Shown: positions 34,311-44,401, counted from the first letter of the stretch. The stretch is DNA of 64,000 bases from Gracilimonas sp964505215 (GCA_964505215.1 CAZDGU010000011.1:1-64000); one strand, 5' to 3'. A program made the numbers and translations. The notes: generated by a model from the sequence alone, not told the origin.

Positions 34311-36395
34311 ATGCGCAAACTATTTGTTTTTTCTTTTGGATTGTTATTTTTATTGATTCCTGCTCACCTTTTAGCCCGCCAAAATATAGATACCCTTCAG
34401 GCCGACCTTGGCGATATAGTGGTGGTGGGTTATGAAGGAAATCGCAGCGTCTTGGAAACACCGGGAGCGGTCACCCGAATTGAGCCGGCACAAATTTCGG
34501 GCTTTGATGAAAGCTCTTTGGTGTATGGGCTGAATGCCGTGCCGGGCGTTCGGATTGAGCAGCGGGCTCCGGGTAGCTATCGCGTTGCCATTCGGGGAAG
34601 CTCACTCAGAGCACCCTTTGGCGTTAGAAACGTAAAGATTTTCTGGAACGGCATTCCGTTCACAGAGCCTTCCGGAAATACGCCGCTGAACCTGTTAGAT
34701 GTAATCAATATGCAGCGGGCTGAAGTGATTCGCGGACCGGCCGGCAGTATATATGGAGCCGGAAATGGAGGCGTGCTGCTGTTGGAAAGCCGCAAATCTA
34801 ACCAAAATGAAGTGGGAACAGCCGCTTCATTTGGCTCGTATGGCCTTCAGCGGTACACGGCTTTTGCCCAACAAAAATTTAAAGATGGAAATCTGCGCTT
34901 TAACTATTCCGATCAGCAGTCGGATGGCTACAGAGAACAATCATTTTTTAACCGACAAACGGCCGAGATTTCCGGTCAGTTTCAGCTGAATCGAAATCAG
35001 GTTTTACGCACTTCTCTTTTGTATTCAGATTTGAATTATGGCATTCCGGGTGGCTTAACGCTGCAGCAGTTTCGGGATGATCCGAGTCAGGCCCGGCATG
35101 GAAATCCCTTTGCGCTCGGCAGTAAAGAAGCCAATGCAAGCATTAATCAGCAGGCATTTTTGGCGGGAATTTCTCACGATGCTCAAATTTCTGAACACCT
35201 TTCAAATTTAACCACGCTCTACGGAACCTTCAGTAATTTTGATAATCCATTTAATCTGGATTATAAGAAAGACAGTCGAAAATCGGGCGGTGGACGCTCC
35301 CGTTTTTATTTGGATACGGACATTGGAAGCCTGCATACCCGGTTCACGTTTGGGGGTGAATTTCAGGCTGCTGATTATGCCGCTCGTAATTTCGAAAATG
35401 ATTCTTCCAAAGTAGGAGCGCTTAATTTTGATGATGAGATTAAGATTAAATCCCTACTTCTGTTTTTAAATACGGAAATGGATTTACCCGGCAATTTCTA
35501 CTTAACGGCCGGACTCAGCTACAATCGCCTAACTTATAATTTGCACCGACTGGCTACAAACATTTCGGACGATACGGCGGGAATCGCAAAGAAAACTTTT
35601 GAGCCGGAAATTATTCCACGCCTGGGGTTAGTAAAGAAAATTTCTCCGGCTCTTTCTCTGCATGGAAGTATCAGCTATGGGTTTTCGCCGCCTACTATTG
35701 AAGAATTCCGAACCAACGAGGGAAGTATTGCCATGAATTTGGAAGCCGAGCAGGGAACCAATTTTGAAGCGGGGGTACGGGGTGATATTTCCAAACTCCG
35801 GCTGCATTACGATATAACCGGTTTCTATTTCAAGCTGTCAGAAACTATTGTTCAGCAGCCTTCAGACCGAGGCTCAACCGTGATTTTTAGAAATGCCGGA
35901 GCTACCGATCAGCTTGGAGCCGAAGCAGCCGTACACTGGACGGTTTTGCAGCAGCCCAAACAGTTTGTAGAGCGCCTCGATTGGGATATCTCGTACACCT
36001 ATCATCATTTTGAATTCAAAAACTATGCACAGGGCGGCAACGATTATTCAGGAAATAAGCTCACCGGAGTAGCTCCTCATACGCTGGTCACAACGCTGAA
36101 AGCCAAAACGGAACCCGGATTTTATGGAACCCTTTCCTACATCTTCACCGATGAAATTCCCCTGAATGATGCCAACACAAAATATGCGGATGCCTACCAT
36201 TTAATGCAGCTGAAAGCCGGATTCCAAAAAGAGCTCTTCAAAAACACGATATTCGATCTCTTTTTGGGAATGGATAACGCGCTGAATGAAAGCTACAGCT
36301 TAGGGAATGACTTGAACGCTTTTGGAGATCGCTACTATCAGCCGGCCGCTCCTCGTAATTGGTTTGGCGGAGCAAAGCTAAAATTCAGGTTTTAA
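34311..36395 (+). CDS. TonB-dependent outer-membrane receptor
   Basis: The 694-residue receptor starts at ATG 34311, giving a signal peptide (MRKLFVFSFGLLFLLIPAHLLA). An in-frame TTG at 34296 is less likely. The plug domain covers about 35-155 (LNAVPGVRIEQRAPGSYRVAIRG, FWNGIPFTEPSGNTPLNLL, AEVIRGPAGSIYGAGNGGVL). The rest is a 22-strand type barrel ending AKLKFRF with the aromatic C-terminal residue. There is no carboxypeptidase-like N-domain and no SusD gene nearby, so it is more like a siderophore, cobalamin or metal receptor than a glycan one. It is divergent from murI. A TACTTTG element lies five bases before the ATG. Confidence 0.93.
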   Translation: MRKLFVFSFGLLFLLIPAHLLARQNIDTLQADLGDIVVVGYEGNRSVLETPGAVTRIEPAQISGFDESSLVYGLNAVPGVRIEQRAPGSYRVAIRGSSLRAPFGVRNVKIFWNGIPFTEPSGNTPLNLLDVINMQRAEVIRGPAGSIYGAGNGGVLLLESRKSNQNEVGTAASFGSYGLQRYTAFAQQKFKDGNLRFNYSDQQSDGYREQSFFNRQTAEISGQFQLNRNQVLRTSLLYSDLNYGIPGGLTLQQFRDDPSQARHGNPFALGSKEANASINQQAFLAGISHDAQISEHLSNLTTLYGTFSNFDNPFNLDYKKDSRKSGGGRSRFYLDTDIGSLHTRFTFGGEFQAADYAARNFENDSSKVGALNFDDEIKIKSLLLFLNTEMDLPGNFYLTAGLSYNRLTYNLHRLATNISDDTAGIAKKTFEPEIIPRLGLVKKISPALSLHGSISYGFSPPTIEEFRTNEGSIAMNLEAEQGTNFEAGVRGDISKLRLHYDITGFYFKLSETIVQQPSDRGSTVIFRNAGATDQLGAEAAVHWTVLQQPKQFVERLDWDISYTYHHFEFKNYAQGGNDYSGNKLTGVAPHTLVTTLKAKTEPGFYGTLSYIFTDEIPLNDANTKYADAYHLMQLKAGFQKELFKNTIFDLFLGMDNALNESYSLGNDLNAFGDRYYQPAAPRNWFGGAKLKFRF

Positions 36396-36549
36396 GCTTT
36401 TCGAGACAAATGTTTGGTGTCTAAAATAGAATTCACACCAAAAATGAAACGATACAATATCTTCCCAACGTTGTTGCTTATTAATGCGCAGTTCGCTTTA
36501 TTCAAGGTTGATTTTAACTTACTAAGTAGTATAAAATTAAATAGATATA

Positions 36550-36948
36550 ATGTTAGATAAAAAGAGCAGTAATGCTCATCATGAGAGAAAAAATTTGGCT
36601 TGGACGTATGTAGCCCTTGCTGCTGTTGTAGAAATCTTTTGGGTGGTTGGTTTACGTTACTCTTCCAACGTTTTGGAATGGGTAGGAACCACGATAGCCA
36701 TCATTTTTAGCTTCTACTTTATTATTAAAGCATGTGAGAAAATTCCATCCGGTACGGTGTATGCCGTCTTTACCGGCTCAGGAGCAGCAGCTATTGTACT
36801 TGTGGACTATTTTATTTTTGACGCTAACTTTTCACTCACGCAGGTAGCTTTCATCGGCTTAATTATCACCGGAGTAGTGGGCATCAAAATAACCACGGAT
36901 GAGTCGACCGAAGAACCTCTTCCATCACGCAAAACAGAAACGGGATAA
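36550..36948 (+). CDS. Small multidrug resistance (SMR) family transporter, first subunit
   Basis: The 132-residue protein has four membrane helices and the essential glutamate (Glu28 in AAVVEIFWVVGLRYS). A 14-residue hydrophilic N-terminal extension (MLDKKSSNAHHERK) is unusual, as is a 20-residue charged tail. The GTVYAVFTGSGAAAIVLVDY helix is typical of SMR proteins. It is paired with a second SMR gene 22 bases downstream, the layout of heteromeric EbrAB/YkkCD-type exporters. Substrates may be cationic compounds or guanidinium. No ykkC/guanidine riboswitch is visible in the 150 bases upstream. Confidence 0.88.
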   Translation: MLDKKSSNAHHERKNLAWTYVALAAVVEIFWVVGLRYSSNVLEWVGTTIAIIFSFYFIIKACEKIPSGTVYAVFTGSGAAAIVLVDYFIFDANFSLTQVAFIGLIITGVVGIKITTDESTEEPLPSRKTETG

Positions 36949-36985
36949 CGATGTACTGGATATATTAACGATGTACTGGATATAT
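36946..36985 (+). repeat. Perfect 20-bp tandem duplication at the SMR gene junction
   Basis: The unit taacgatgtactggatatat occurs twice with no spacer. The first copy holds the stop of the first SMR gene and an ATG (36951) whose frame MYWIY ends at the TAA of the second copy. The second copy holds the working ATG (36971) of the second SMR gene. Confidence 0.95.
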
Positions 36986-37285
36986 TTATTTATCGCAAGC
37001 TTTGGCGAAATTTTTGGCGTGATGAGCATTAACCTGTTCATCCAAAAGAAAACATTAGGACGCTTAGCTGTGGTTGTACTTACCTTTGGATTTGGCTTTG
37101 TGTTTTTGGCATTGGCCATGCAGGGAATTCCGCTAAGTACCGCTTATGCAGTGTGGACGGGAATGGGAGCTGCCGGAGCCGTTTTAATGGGAATTATATT
37201 TTTTAAAGAACCCGCCGGCTGGAAACGCCTTTTATTTTTAAGCTTTATTATTGCGGGTGCCGTTGGGTTGAAGTTATTAGAGTAA
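36971..37285 (+). CDS. Small multidrug resistance (SMR) family transporter, second subunit
   Basis: The 104-residue protein has four membrane helices. It starts at ATG 36971 with MYWIYLFIASFGEIFGVMSI and keeps the essential membrane glutamate (Glu13). The GIPLSTAYAVWTGMGAAGAVL segment is the family signature. The frame is open upstream to 36899 but only across the end of the first SMR gene. Being 22 bases after the partner gene, it likely forms a heterodimeric exporter with it. The start codon lies in the second unit of a 20-bp tandem duplication. Confidence 0.9.
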   Translation: MYWIYLFIASFGEIFGVMSINLFIQKKTLGRLAVVVLTFGFGFVFLALAMQGIPLSTAYAVWTGMGAAGAVLMGIIFFKEPAGWKRLLFLSFIIAGAVGLKLLE

Positions 37286-37307
37286 TGGCAGAAATTTTGA
37301 TGAATTT

Positions 37308-37682
37308 CTATTCAGCAACAGGCTGTCTTTCATTATACCGAATAACTTTCAGCAATAAATTCATAGAGCTTTTTATGGAATAATATTGCTTGGTAGCAAA
37401 AAATAGCGAGCCAATCAGTATTAGCCAGCATCCCAAACCAATTGTGAGATGAATCCATGAAGGGTCACTTCCATAGGCTATCAGTTCTGTAGTGCCGTAC
37501 CATAAGCCCATAAATATAGGGTAGGCAATGCTCCAAAACACTCTGTTTACTTTTTTGATTTGAGCTTCGGCAAATTCCTGAAATCGGCCTTCTTTAAGAA
37601 GTTGCTTATCTTTATATAAAAAGAAATCTGAGGTCTCATTAAATTGTTCTTCAAAGAACTCTTTTAGCATCTTTTGGTCCAT
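37308..37682 (-). CDS. Two-helix membrane protein of unknown function
   Basis: The 124-residue protein has a charged N-terminal third (LKEFFEEQFNETSDFFLYKDKQLLKEGRFQEFAEAQIKK, given here as two joined stretches either side of residue 25). Two membrane helices follow at about 50-65 (VFWSIAYPIFMGLWYG) and 77-94 (IHLTIGLGCWLILIGSLFFA). No family is recognised. It sits between convergent SMR genes and the giant lamin-tail gene as an independent minus-strand unit. Confidence 0.65.
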   Translation of the reverse strand: MDQKMLKEFFEEQFNETSDFFLYKDKQLLKEGRFQEFAEAQIKKVNRVFWSIAYPIFMGLWYGTTELIAYGSDPSWIHLTIGLGCWLILIGSLFFATKQYYSIKSSMNLLLKVIRYNERQPVAE

Positions 37683-37760
37683 AACAAAGAGAGTTAGATT
37701 CCGTGTTTTCCTGAATATGTGCTTTTGTTCCGAAATAAACCATTTGAAAAGGCTTCATTT

Positions 37761-40700
37761 CTAAAACTTCCTTGCCAGCACTACTGTTTTTTTAAAGGTC
37801 TTTTTCTTGCCGCTGCTGCTGTTGTAAGCTTCAAAAAGCACAATGTAAATTCCCACCCGATTTTCAGCACCGCTGTCTTTCAATCCGTCCCAAATAATGG
37901 AGCCTTCAAAACCGGCGTGTTTGCCATCAGCCAGCTCTCGCACCTCTCGCCCATAGCGATCGAAAATCCGAATGCGAAGCAGATAATCAGATTCATCCAG
38001 CTTATAGTTGATGAACAGGAGATCTTCAAAGCCGTCATCATCGGGAGAAAAGGGATTGGGTGAAAAGGAAATTCCGGTTTCTTCGGGAAAGTTATCGGAT
38101 TGCTGAAAAATGGAATTTTGCTCGCCCGGTGTACCGCCACTTACCCGCGTGCTGGAGCTCCAGTTAGCTTCGTCATTGCCCGGACCATCGGGATCAATTC
38201 GCTCCAGCGCCACGCCTTTGGTGGTGTATAAGTTGGGATTTTGCCAGCTTTCATCATAAAAAACGGAGTCGATGGTGACGCCGGAGCTGTCGGACAGATA
38301 TACGGCATCTCCCGACGAAGCCAGACTTAAATTGGAGCGGTCGGCGCGAATAAAAAAGGTGTCATCTTCATCCTGAAGCTCGAAATACTGTGCCAGCTTG
38401 CTTTCTGAAAATAGTACCGTTGCGTTTTCCGCATAAAGCACCGCGTATCCGCCCGCAGGAATCCATTTAAACTGAGTATTGTAGGGAGTTATGGGGCGAA
38501 CTTTTCCGTGCTCGTCCGCTTCATCATGAATGAAAAATCCTTCCAGAGAAACCGCATATTCTGCGCGATTATAAAACTCTACATACTCACTTTGATCGGG
38601 AATATTGTCGTCTTTATCAGCCAGCGGATCAAACAAAATTTCGTTGATTATCACATTTCCGGGAACCAGTGGACGGGAAATCTCTATGGATAAATTTTGA
38701 GCCGTATTTCCACTGAAATCTGCCACTTTATCCACAGAAAGCGTGAGTGGTTTTTCTGCTGGAAATTCGGCAGCTTCCAGCTGTATTTTATGTGCATCTT
38801 GAGGTGCATAACCAACCACCTGAGTCTCTTCCCCGTTAATTGAAAAGCGTGCGTTTTGAATCTGCACAAATTCCGTAAATATCACATCTACAGAGCCGTT
38901 GTTCTGCAATTTTGCAAAAAGCAGCTCCGGCGGAATGTCATCAACCCGAAAAATAGCATTCTGAATTCCGGCGCTGTGTCCATTTTCCGAAGTGCTGCTT
39001 CCCCAGTTTGAGGCATCGTTGGAAGCCGAACCGGGATCTTTCCGTTCCAGCGAAACGCCCGGCTCATTCCCGCCCCAGCTTCGGTTATAAAACAGGCTGT
39101 CCACTACTTCTTCCTGCGCATTTTTGATAACCACCGCGTCCTCATCATCATTCAAAGATGGAAATCCGGACACATAAACAAGAGCTGAAGCTGCTTTCTT
39201 TTTGGCTTGAACCGATGGAGGTTTTTTGTCTGTCAAAACTAAATAGCTGTCTTTTTTGAGCACCGTTCCCTCCGGAATTTTTGCTGTGCCCACGGCATCG
39301 GAAAGCGTCCATCCGGTGAGATTAAAGTTCTGTGAAGTGGTATTGAACAGTTCTATAAACTCCTCCGAATTTGCATTTTTTCGCCGGTATAAAATCTCGT
39401 TAATAATTACATCCTTGGGCCGGGCCGATGAAAAAACGGTGTACTCCACATCCACGGAGGCAGAAGCCATAATATTCCCAAAAATGTCCTCAAGATTTTG
39501 AGCGGTAATCGTATAAGTGGTGCCGCTGATAAGTGGAGCAGAAAGAGCCAGCGTGAGCGCTTCTCCACTGTAATCAGTAATTTTAAGAATGGTTTGAGCC
39601 GGAGAAATGGAGTAATTACCGGTTGTTGCAGCTTGGGTTGAATCCAGCCGTTCGCTAAAAAATAACCGGATGGAATCTTTTGCAATAACAAGAGCTTGCT
39701 CAAAAACAGGAGGCGTTTTATCCGGGGTGATTTGGTTGGGCAATCCGGCTGTTTCGCCATCAGCCGCCGGCGAGTCTCCCCAGTTTTCTTTATAAATGGA
39801 AGTGATTTCTACATCCCGGCGTTCTAATGAAACGCCTTTTCCTCCCCAGTCAGAATAGTAGGTAAGGGAATCAATTAACTGCTCATTTTCATCCCGAATT
39901 ACGATGGCATCGGTATTATTATTCAGAGAAGAAAACCGCGTTCCAATAGCTGCTATATTTCGGTTAGGAAATAGATTAATCAGCGTGCTGTCGGGCGTAA
40001 GTACCACGTATGATTTTGTTGGAAGTACAAATTTTGCATCAAATATTGTACGGCGATTTCCGGTATTATCGTTGAGCGTCCAGCCGGAGAGATCGAAGCT
40101 GTAGTCGGTGGGATTGTACAGCTCAATAAACTCTGCCAGAGGTGGTTCCGGATCGTACATAAATTCATTGATAACCACATCTCCGGGAGAGGCGGAACTC
40201 ACATCAATCAGGAAAAAAGCAGCCGAAAGAGCTGAAGCCGTATTTCCAAAAATATCAGTCTGGTTTTGAATGACTAATTCGTATGCACTGCCCTTTGGCT
40301 GACGAGGAATTTTACGTTCATAAAACAGCTGAATGGTATCCGGCGGTAAAAACTGAATGCTTTGTACAGGCGGTGGATTTTGGGAGAAATCGGAGGGCGG
40401 TTTCAGAGAATAGTTGCCGATTGAGATGGCAGCATTTTTTTGAACCTGCTCGTTGAAAATCACCTGTAAAGCACTGTCGTTTAGAACCGAAAAATGAGCA
40501 ATTTCCGGCGGACTTATATCGGGTTGAATGGCATTTTCAGTTCCCGGAGTTGCTTTTTCTGAAGCCGGAGAAGTTCCCCAGTTTGCAGAAGCCGTAGCCG
40601 GAAACTGAATGCTGCGGCGTTCCAGCGAAGCTTTTTTACCGCCCCAATTGGAAGTGTAGGTCAGCGAATCAAGCAGAAGTCCGCTTGAATCTCGTAACAC

Positions 40701-43700
40701 AATCGCATCCGTATTATTATTCAGGGCCGAAAACCGACTGCCAATCGCCAAAAAATGAACCGTTGAATCATATTCAAAAATGAGACTGTCGGGCGTTAGC
40801 ACAAGGTAGGACTCAGGCGAAAGGGCGGCCTCTATATCTGATATCACTTTACGCTTTCCGGTGTTATCATTCAGCGTCCAGTTTTGCAGATTAAAGGTGC
40901 TGTCTGTTGCGTTGTAAATTTCTACGAATTCAGAAAAGTGGTCGGGCGGGTCATATAGAAATTCCGTTATAAAAATCTTGCCCGAATCCGGTTGCGCATA
41001 ATTAATAATGAAAAAATCTCCAACGAGTTCGGGACTGATATTCCCAAACACATCGGTCTGATTTAAAACCCGAAGGCGATACCGAACACCCTCCGGCTTT
41101 TTGGGAAATGGAGCCTGAAAACGAACGATAATTGTATCCGAAGCCAAAAACTCTGTCGTTTGGATAGCCGGAGCAGTCACTCCCGATGCCGTCGTAGAAA
41201 GTTCAAAATTCTGAATATCTTCTGCCCGCTCTTTCCGAATTCCTTCATCAAAAATAAGCCGCACTTCATCATCAGACAGAACTTCAGTTGCGGTAATTAT
41301 GGGAGCGTCCGTATCGGGTTGAATTTGATTGGCTTGGCCGGGCGTGGCTAACTTTTCAGCAGGTGAATCTCCCCAGTTTGCTTTAAAAGAAGCGCTGAAA
41401 TCAAAACTGCGCCGTTCTAAAGAAACCTCTTTACCGCCCCATTTTCTGGTGTACGTCAGAGAATCAATAAGGCTTCCCTCTGCATTTCGGAAAACAATGG
41501 CATCCGTGTTGTTATTTAGGACTGAAAATCGGCTGCCGATAACCAACAGCGGAATGTTCGGGAATGAAGCGGCCATGGTGCTATCGGGAGTAATAACAAG
41601 ATAGGAATTGGGCAGAAGGGCAAAGGCGGTGTCAGAAATGACGCGCCGATTTCCGGTATTGTCATTTAACGTCCAGTTTTGCAGGTTGAGGGCGCTGTCT
41701 GTGCGGTTTGAGATTTCTATAAATTCAGAGAAACCCGGAGCCGGATCATACATAAACTCGCTGATAGCCACTTTTCCGGAATCGGGCCGGGCGTAATCAA
41801 TCCTAAAAAAAGAGGTAGATAAATTAGCGGCCACATTTCCAAAAATATCGGATTGGTTCTCAATCGAGAGCTGATAAGTGGTTCCCTCAGGCTCGCTTTC
41901 CAATGCGTTATCAAACCGAAGTCGGATGGTGTCCGGTGCGACAAAAGTAGCGGTTTGCAAGTTGGGAACAGTTCCTGAAAAGGAAGGATCGGCTGAAATT
42001 TGGAAGTTGGAGATCAGCTCTGCCGGCGCCGATTTCAATCGCTCTGAGAAAACAACTTCTAAAAGATCATCATCTAATATCGACAAACTTTCTAATACAG
42101 GCGGCGAAGTATCCGGAGTAATTTCATTTTTAAAGCCCGGTGTGGCTGAATTTAGTGAGGGAGAATCACCCCAGTTTTCTTTAAAGGTGCCGGAGAAATT
42201 CACTGTTCGGCGTTCCAGAGAAATCTCCTTCCCGCCCCAGCTCGACTGATAAGAAAGTGAGTCTATCATTCGCCCATTTTGATTTTTGATGACGATATCA
42301 TCGCCACTATTATTCAGGGCTGAGAAACGACTTCCCATATCAATAAGCGGAACATTGGGGAAGTTTTGAATTATGGAGCTGTCGGGAGCTAAAACAACGT
42401 ATTTTCCGGAAGGCAGCACGTAGCTTTTAGAAATAATGGATTTATCGTTTCCGGAATTATCGCTGTAGGTCCAATTTTGCAGATTAAAGGAGCTGTCGGT
42501 GTGATTGTAAAGTTCAATAAATTCTGAAAATCCCGGAGCCGGATCGTACATAAACTCGTTGAGGGCTACTTGTCCCGGCTCTGCCGTAAAAATGAGATAG
42601 TAGTTGAAATCCACCTCATGGTTAGCGGTGTTTCCAAAAACATCGGTGAGATTATTGACCTCTAATGTCCAGTTTCCATCATATTCCTGGAGCGGATTAT
42701 CCAGCAGAAGCTCGAGCGAGTCGGCTGTAAATTGGGTGGCAGAAGTGATAGAAGGAATAGGCGGCGGAGCAGCTCCGGTTTCCGGATTTTGGCGAATCGT
42801 ATAATTCGTGATGGCTTCAGCAGAACTTTGCACCACACGCTCCGATAACGCCAGCACCAGTCGCTGATTACTTGCAACAAAAAGACCATCAATTTGCGGC
42901 GGCAGCAGGTCGGGTTGAATCTGATTTTCAAAACCTGGAGTTCCATAATTTGGATGTGGACTTTCACCCCAATTTTCTTTGTAAATGGAAGTAACCGAAG
43001 CATCTCGGCGCTCTAAAGCTACCTTCACTCCGCCCCAGTTTTTATTGTATTGGAGAGAATCTGCGATCACTCCGTCGGAATTTATCAAACGAATTTGATC
43101 TTCACCGTTATTTAAAGCGGGCAAAGCACTTTGCAAATAGTGAGCAGGACCGTAAAAAGATCGCAACGCAGCTGTATCGATAGAAATAACTGCAAAACTG
43201 TCGGGGTGAAGGGTAAAAGCCAAGCTCGAAAGTGAAGTAAACGTATTGTTATCACCAATTTTCCAGTTTTGAAGATTTAAGAATTTGGCGGTGGTGTTTT
43301 TCAGCTCCACATACTCCACAGCACCGGCAGGCGGATCTTTTGAAAATTCATTGATGATAATATCGCCGGACTGGAAATAATCATACACAAAAAATGAGAG
43401 GGTGGTATCAGCCAGCGTTGTTTCGTTAATGGCGTCTTCTATGTTTTTAACAGTTAAGGAATTTGGTCCGCTTGAAATGGGATTTGCAAAAGAAATGCGT
43501 ACGGTTTCACTATTTTGTTGAGTGGCAGATTGTGGAGTAATGCCTTGTGGATTTAAAATGAAATCAGCGGGTTGAATCGAGTTGAAATCCACATCGCGCG
43601 AAAAAGTAATGTCCAGATCATACTGATTCACCGTGGCTATATCAATGATTTTGACAGGCGAAATATCAATTTTAAAATCATAGAAAAACTTGTCTGAGCG

Positions 43701-44303
43701 GGTGGATGTGTACGTGTTTTTGAAGCCGAAGTAGGTAGTTGTGGTATAAGTATTATCGGTGCCGGTTCCTTCTAAAGTAAGTGCACCGGCGTAGCCTTCG
43801 GCGGCTTCCAGCGTCCAGTTTCCTGCGGCATCGCGCGTAACTTTTATCCGAAAATCTCCGCCTGAGCTGATGTCTGTGCTTCCGGTAATAATCTCTCCGT
43901 TTTCTGCACCTGCCGTAATTTTGAACAGGCGAAGCACATCGTTACTGCCATTTTCTCCGGCCAGCAGCTTATAGCCGTTTAAGGAGCCGGTGAGGTCTTG
44001 AATGTCGCTCATTAAATAGACTTCAGCCTTGTTGCCGGCCGATGGAGCAAAGCCATCCAGGCGCAGAAAAAATTCCCAATAACCTACCGTGTTGGCAGAA
44101 GGTGTGCTTAGATAAGAAATGCCGCTTCCGCCCGCATTTTGCTGAAGCAGGGTATTTCCATCTTCTTCAACAAAAATAAAATCAGCAGTTGTGCCGCTCC
44201 AGTTAGATAAGTCGTGATTTGAAAAATCATCCTCAAAGTTAACAGTTTGACTGAACGTCAAAGCCGGAAGCAACCACGATATGAGGATAATGCATGCTCT
44301 CAT
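37761..44303 (-). CDS. Giant secreted protein with seven lamin-tail domains and gliding-type C-terminal sorting domain
   Basis: The 2180-residue protein has a signal peptide (MRACIILISWLLPALTFSQ). A concanavalin-like region follows (about 20-215; YWEFFLRLDGFAP). Seven lamin-tail (LTD) domains then start near residues 315, 580, 845, 1109, 1374, 1631 and 1883, each opening (I/L)NEF-type ... EFIELYN ... NLQNWT. They alternate with SbsA-like Ig domains (DLLEVVFSERL pattern). The central four repeat every 264-265 residues (about 795 bp). The last 95 residues (ISFSPNPFSPDDDGFEDLL ... IFDRYGREV ... GIYIVLFEAY) are a CHU_C/T9SS type B-like sorting domain. It is likely a cell-surface adhesin or scaffold. 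It is the largest gene in the window. Confidence 0.9.
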   Translation of the reverse strand: MRACIILISWLLPALTFSQTVNFEDDFSNHDLSNWSGTTADFIFVEEDGNTLLQQNAGGSGISYLSTPSANTVGYWEFFLRLDGFAPSAGNKAEVYLMSDIQDLTGSLNGYKLLAGENGSNDVLRLFKITAGAENGEIITGSTDISSGGDFRIKVTRDAAGNWTLEAAEGYAGALTLEGTGTDNTYTTTTYFGFKNTYTSTRSDKFFYDFKIDISPVKIIDIATVNQYDLDITFSRDVDFNSIQPADFILNPQGITPQSATQQNSETVRISFANPISSGPNSLTVKNIEDAINETTLADTTLSFFVYDYFQSGDIIINEFSKDPPAGAVEYVELKNTTAKFLNLQNWKIGDNNTFTSLSSLAFTLHPDSFAVISIDTAALRSFYGPAHYLQSALPALNNGEDQIRLINSDGVIADSLQYNKNWGGVKVALERRDASVTSIYKENWGESPHPNYGTPGFENQIQPDLLPPQIDGLFVASNQRLVLALSERVVQSSAEAITNYTIRQNPETGAAPPPIPSITSATQFTADSLELLLDNPLQEYDGNWTLEVNNLTDVFGNTANHEVDFNYYLIFTAEPGQVALNEFMYDPAPGFSEFIELYNHTDSSFNLQNWTYSDNSGNDKSIISKSYVLPSGKYVVLAPDSSIIQNFPNVPLIDMGSRFSALNNSGDDIVIKNQNGRMIDSLSYQSSWGGKEISLERRTVNFSGTFKENWGDSPSLNSATPGFKNEITPDTSPPVLESLSILDDDLLEVVFSERLKSAPAELISNFQISADPSFSGTVPNLQTATFVAPDTIRLRFDNALESEPEGTTYQLSIENQSDIFGNVAANLSTSFFRIDYARPDSGKVAISEFMYDPAPGFSEFIEISNRTDSALNLQNWTLNDNTGNRRVISDTAFALLPNSYLVITPDSTMAASFPNIPLLVIGSRFSVLNNNTDAIVFRNAEGSLIDSLTYTRKWGGKEVSLERRSFDFSASFKANWGDSPAEKLATPGQANQIQPDTDAPIITATEVLSDDEVRLIFDEGIRKERAEDIQNFELSTTASGVTAPAIQTTEFLASDTIIVRFQAPFPKKPEGVRYRLRVLNQTDVFGNISPELVGDFFIINYAQPDSGKIFITEFLYDPPDHFSEFVEIYNATDSTFNLQNWTLNDNTGKRKVISDIEAALSPESYLVLTPDSLIFEYDSTVHFLAIGSRFSALNNNTDAIVLRDSSGLLLDSLTYTSNWGGKKASLERRSIQFPATASANWGTSPASEKATPGTENAIQPDISPPEIAHFSVLNDSALQVIFNEQVQKNAAISIGNYSLKPPSDFSQNPPPVQSIQFLPPDTIQLFYERKIPRQPKGSAYELVIQNQTDIFGNTASALSAAFFLIDVSSASPGDVVINEFMYDPEPPLAEFIELYNPTDYSFDLSGWTLNDNTGNRRTIFDAKFVLPTKSYVVLTPDSTLINLFPNRNIAAIGTRFSSLNNNTDAIVIRDENEQLIDSLTYYSDWGGKGVSLERRDVEITSIYKENWGDSPAADGETAGLPNQITPDKTPPVFEQALVIAKDSIRLFFSERLDSTQAATTGNYSISPAQTILKITDYSGEALTLALSAPLISGTTYTITAQNLEDIFGNIMASASVDVEYTVFSSARPKDVIINEILYRRKNANSEEFIELFNTTSQNFNLTGWTLSDAVGTAKIPEGTVLKKDSYLVLTDKKPPSVQAKKKAASALVYVSGFPSLNDDEDAVVIKNAQEEVVDSLFYNRSWGGNEPGVSLERKDPGSASNDASNWGSSTSENGHSAGIQNAIFRVDDIPPELLFAKLQNNGSVDVIFTEFVQIQNARFSINGEETQVVGYAPQDAHKIQLEAAEFPAEKPLTLSVDKVADFSGNTAQNLSIEISRPLVPGNVIINEILFDPLADKDDNIPDQSEYVEFYNRAEYAVSLEGFFIHDEADEHGKVRPITPYNTQFKWIPAGGYAVLYAENATVLFSESKLAQYFELQDEDDTFFIRADRSNLSLASSGDAVYLSDSSGVTIDSVFYDESWQNPNLYTTKGVALERIDPDGPGNDEANWSSSTRVSGGTPGEQNSIFQQSDNFPEETGISFSPNPFSPDDDGFEDLLFINYKLDESDYLLRIRIFDRYGREVRELADGKHAGFEGSIIWDGLKDSGAENRVGIYIVLFEAYNSSSGKKKTFKKTVVLARKF

Positions 44304-44363
44304 GGCAGAGAGAATTACTTATTAAAACTAAGTAGATTATTATAGAGCAGTAATAAATCTGAT

Positions 44364-44401
44364 AAAAAAAGGGGATAAAAGGATTTTCCACCTTTTATCC
44401 C
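44364..44401 (-). terminator. Strong minus-strand terminator with no annotated gene upstream
   Basis: Minus strand GGGATAAAAGG-tggaaaat-CCTTTTATCCC-C followed by TTTTTTT: an 11-base perfect stem with a full T-run. It stands 60 bases before the start of the giant lamin-tail gene. Upstream on this strand there is no gene until 46 kb (asd, which ends at 45391). The plus strand has no T-run after the hairpin. Confidence 0.85.

Noticed and set aside
36396..36549. Possible guanidine (ykkC) riboswitch before the SMR pair
   Set aside because: No ykkC-like conserved words were found; only a weak TTTGGTGT/ACACCAAA hairpin is present.
37761..44303. Periodic repeats considered as a CRISPR array
   Set aside because: The period is about 795 bp and coding, with no short direct repeats and spacers. 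No CRISPR or cas gene was seen in the window.
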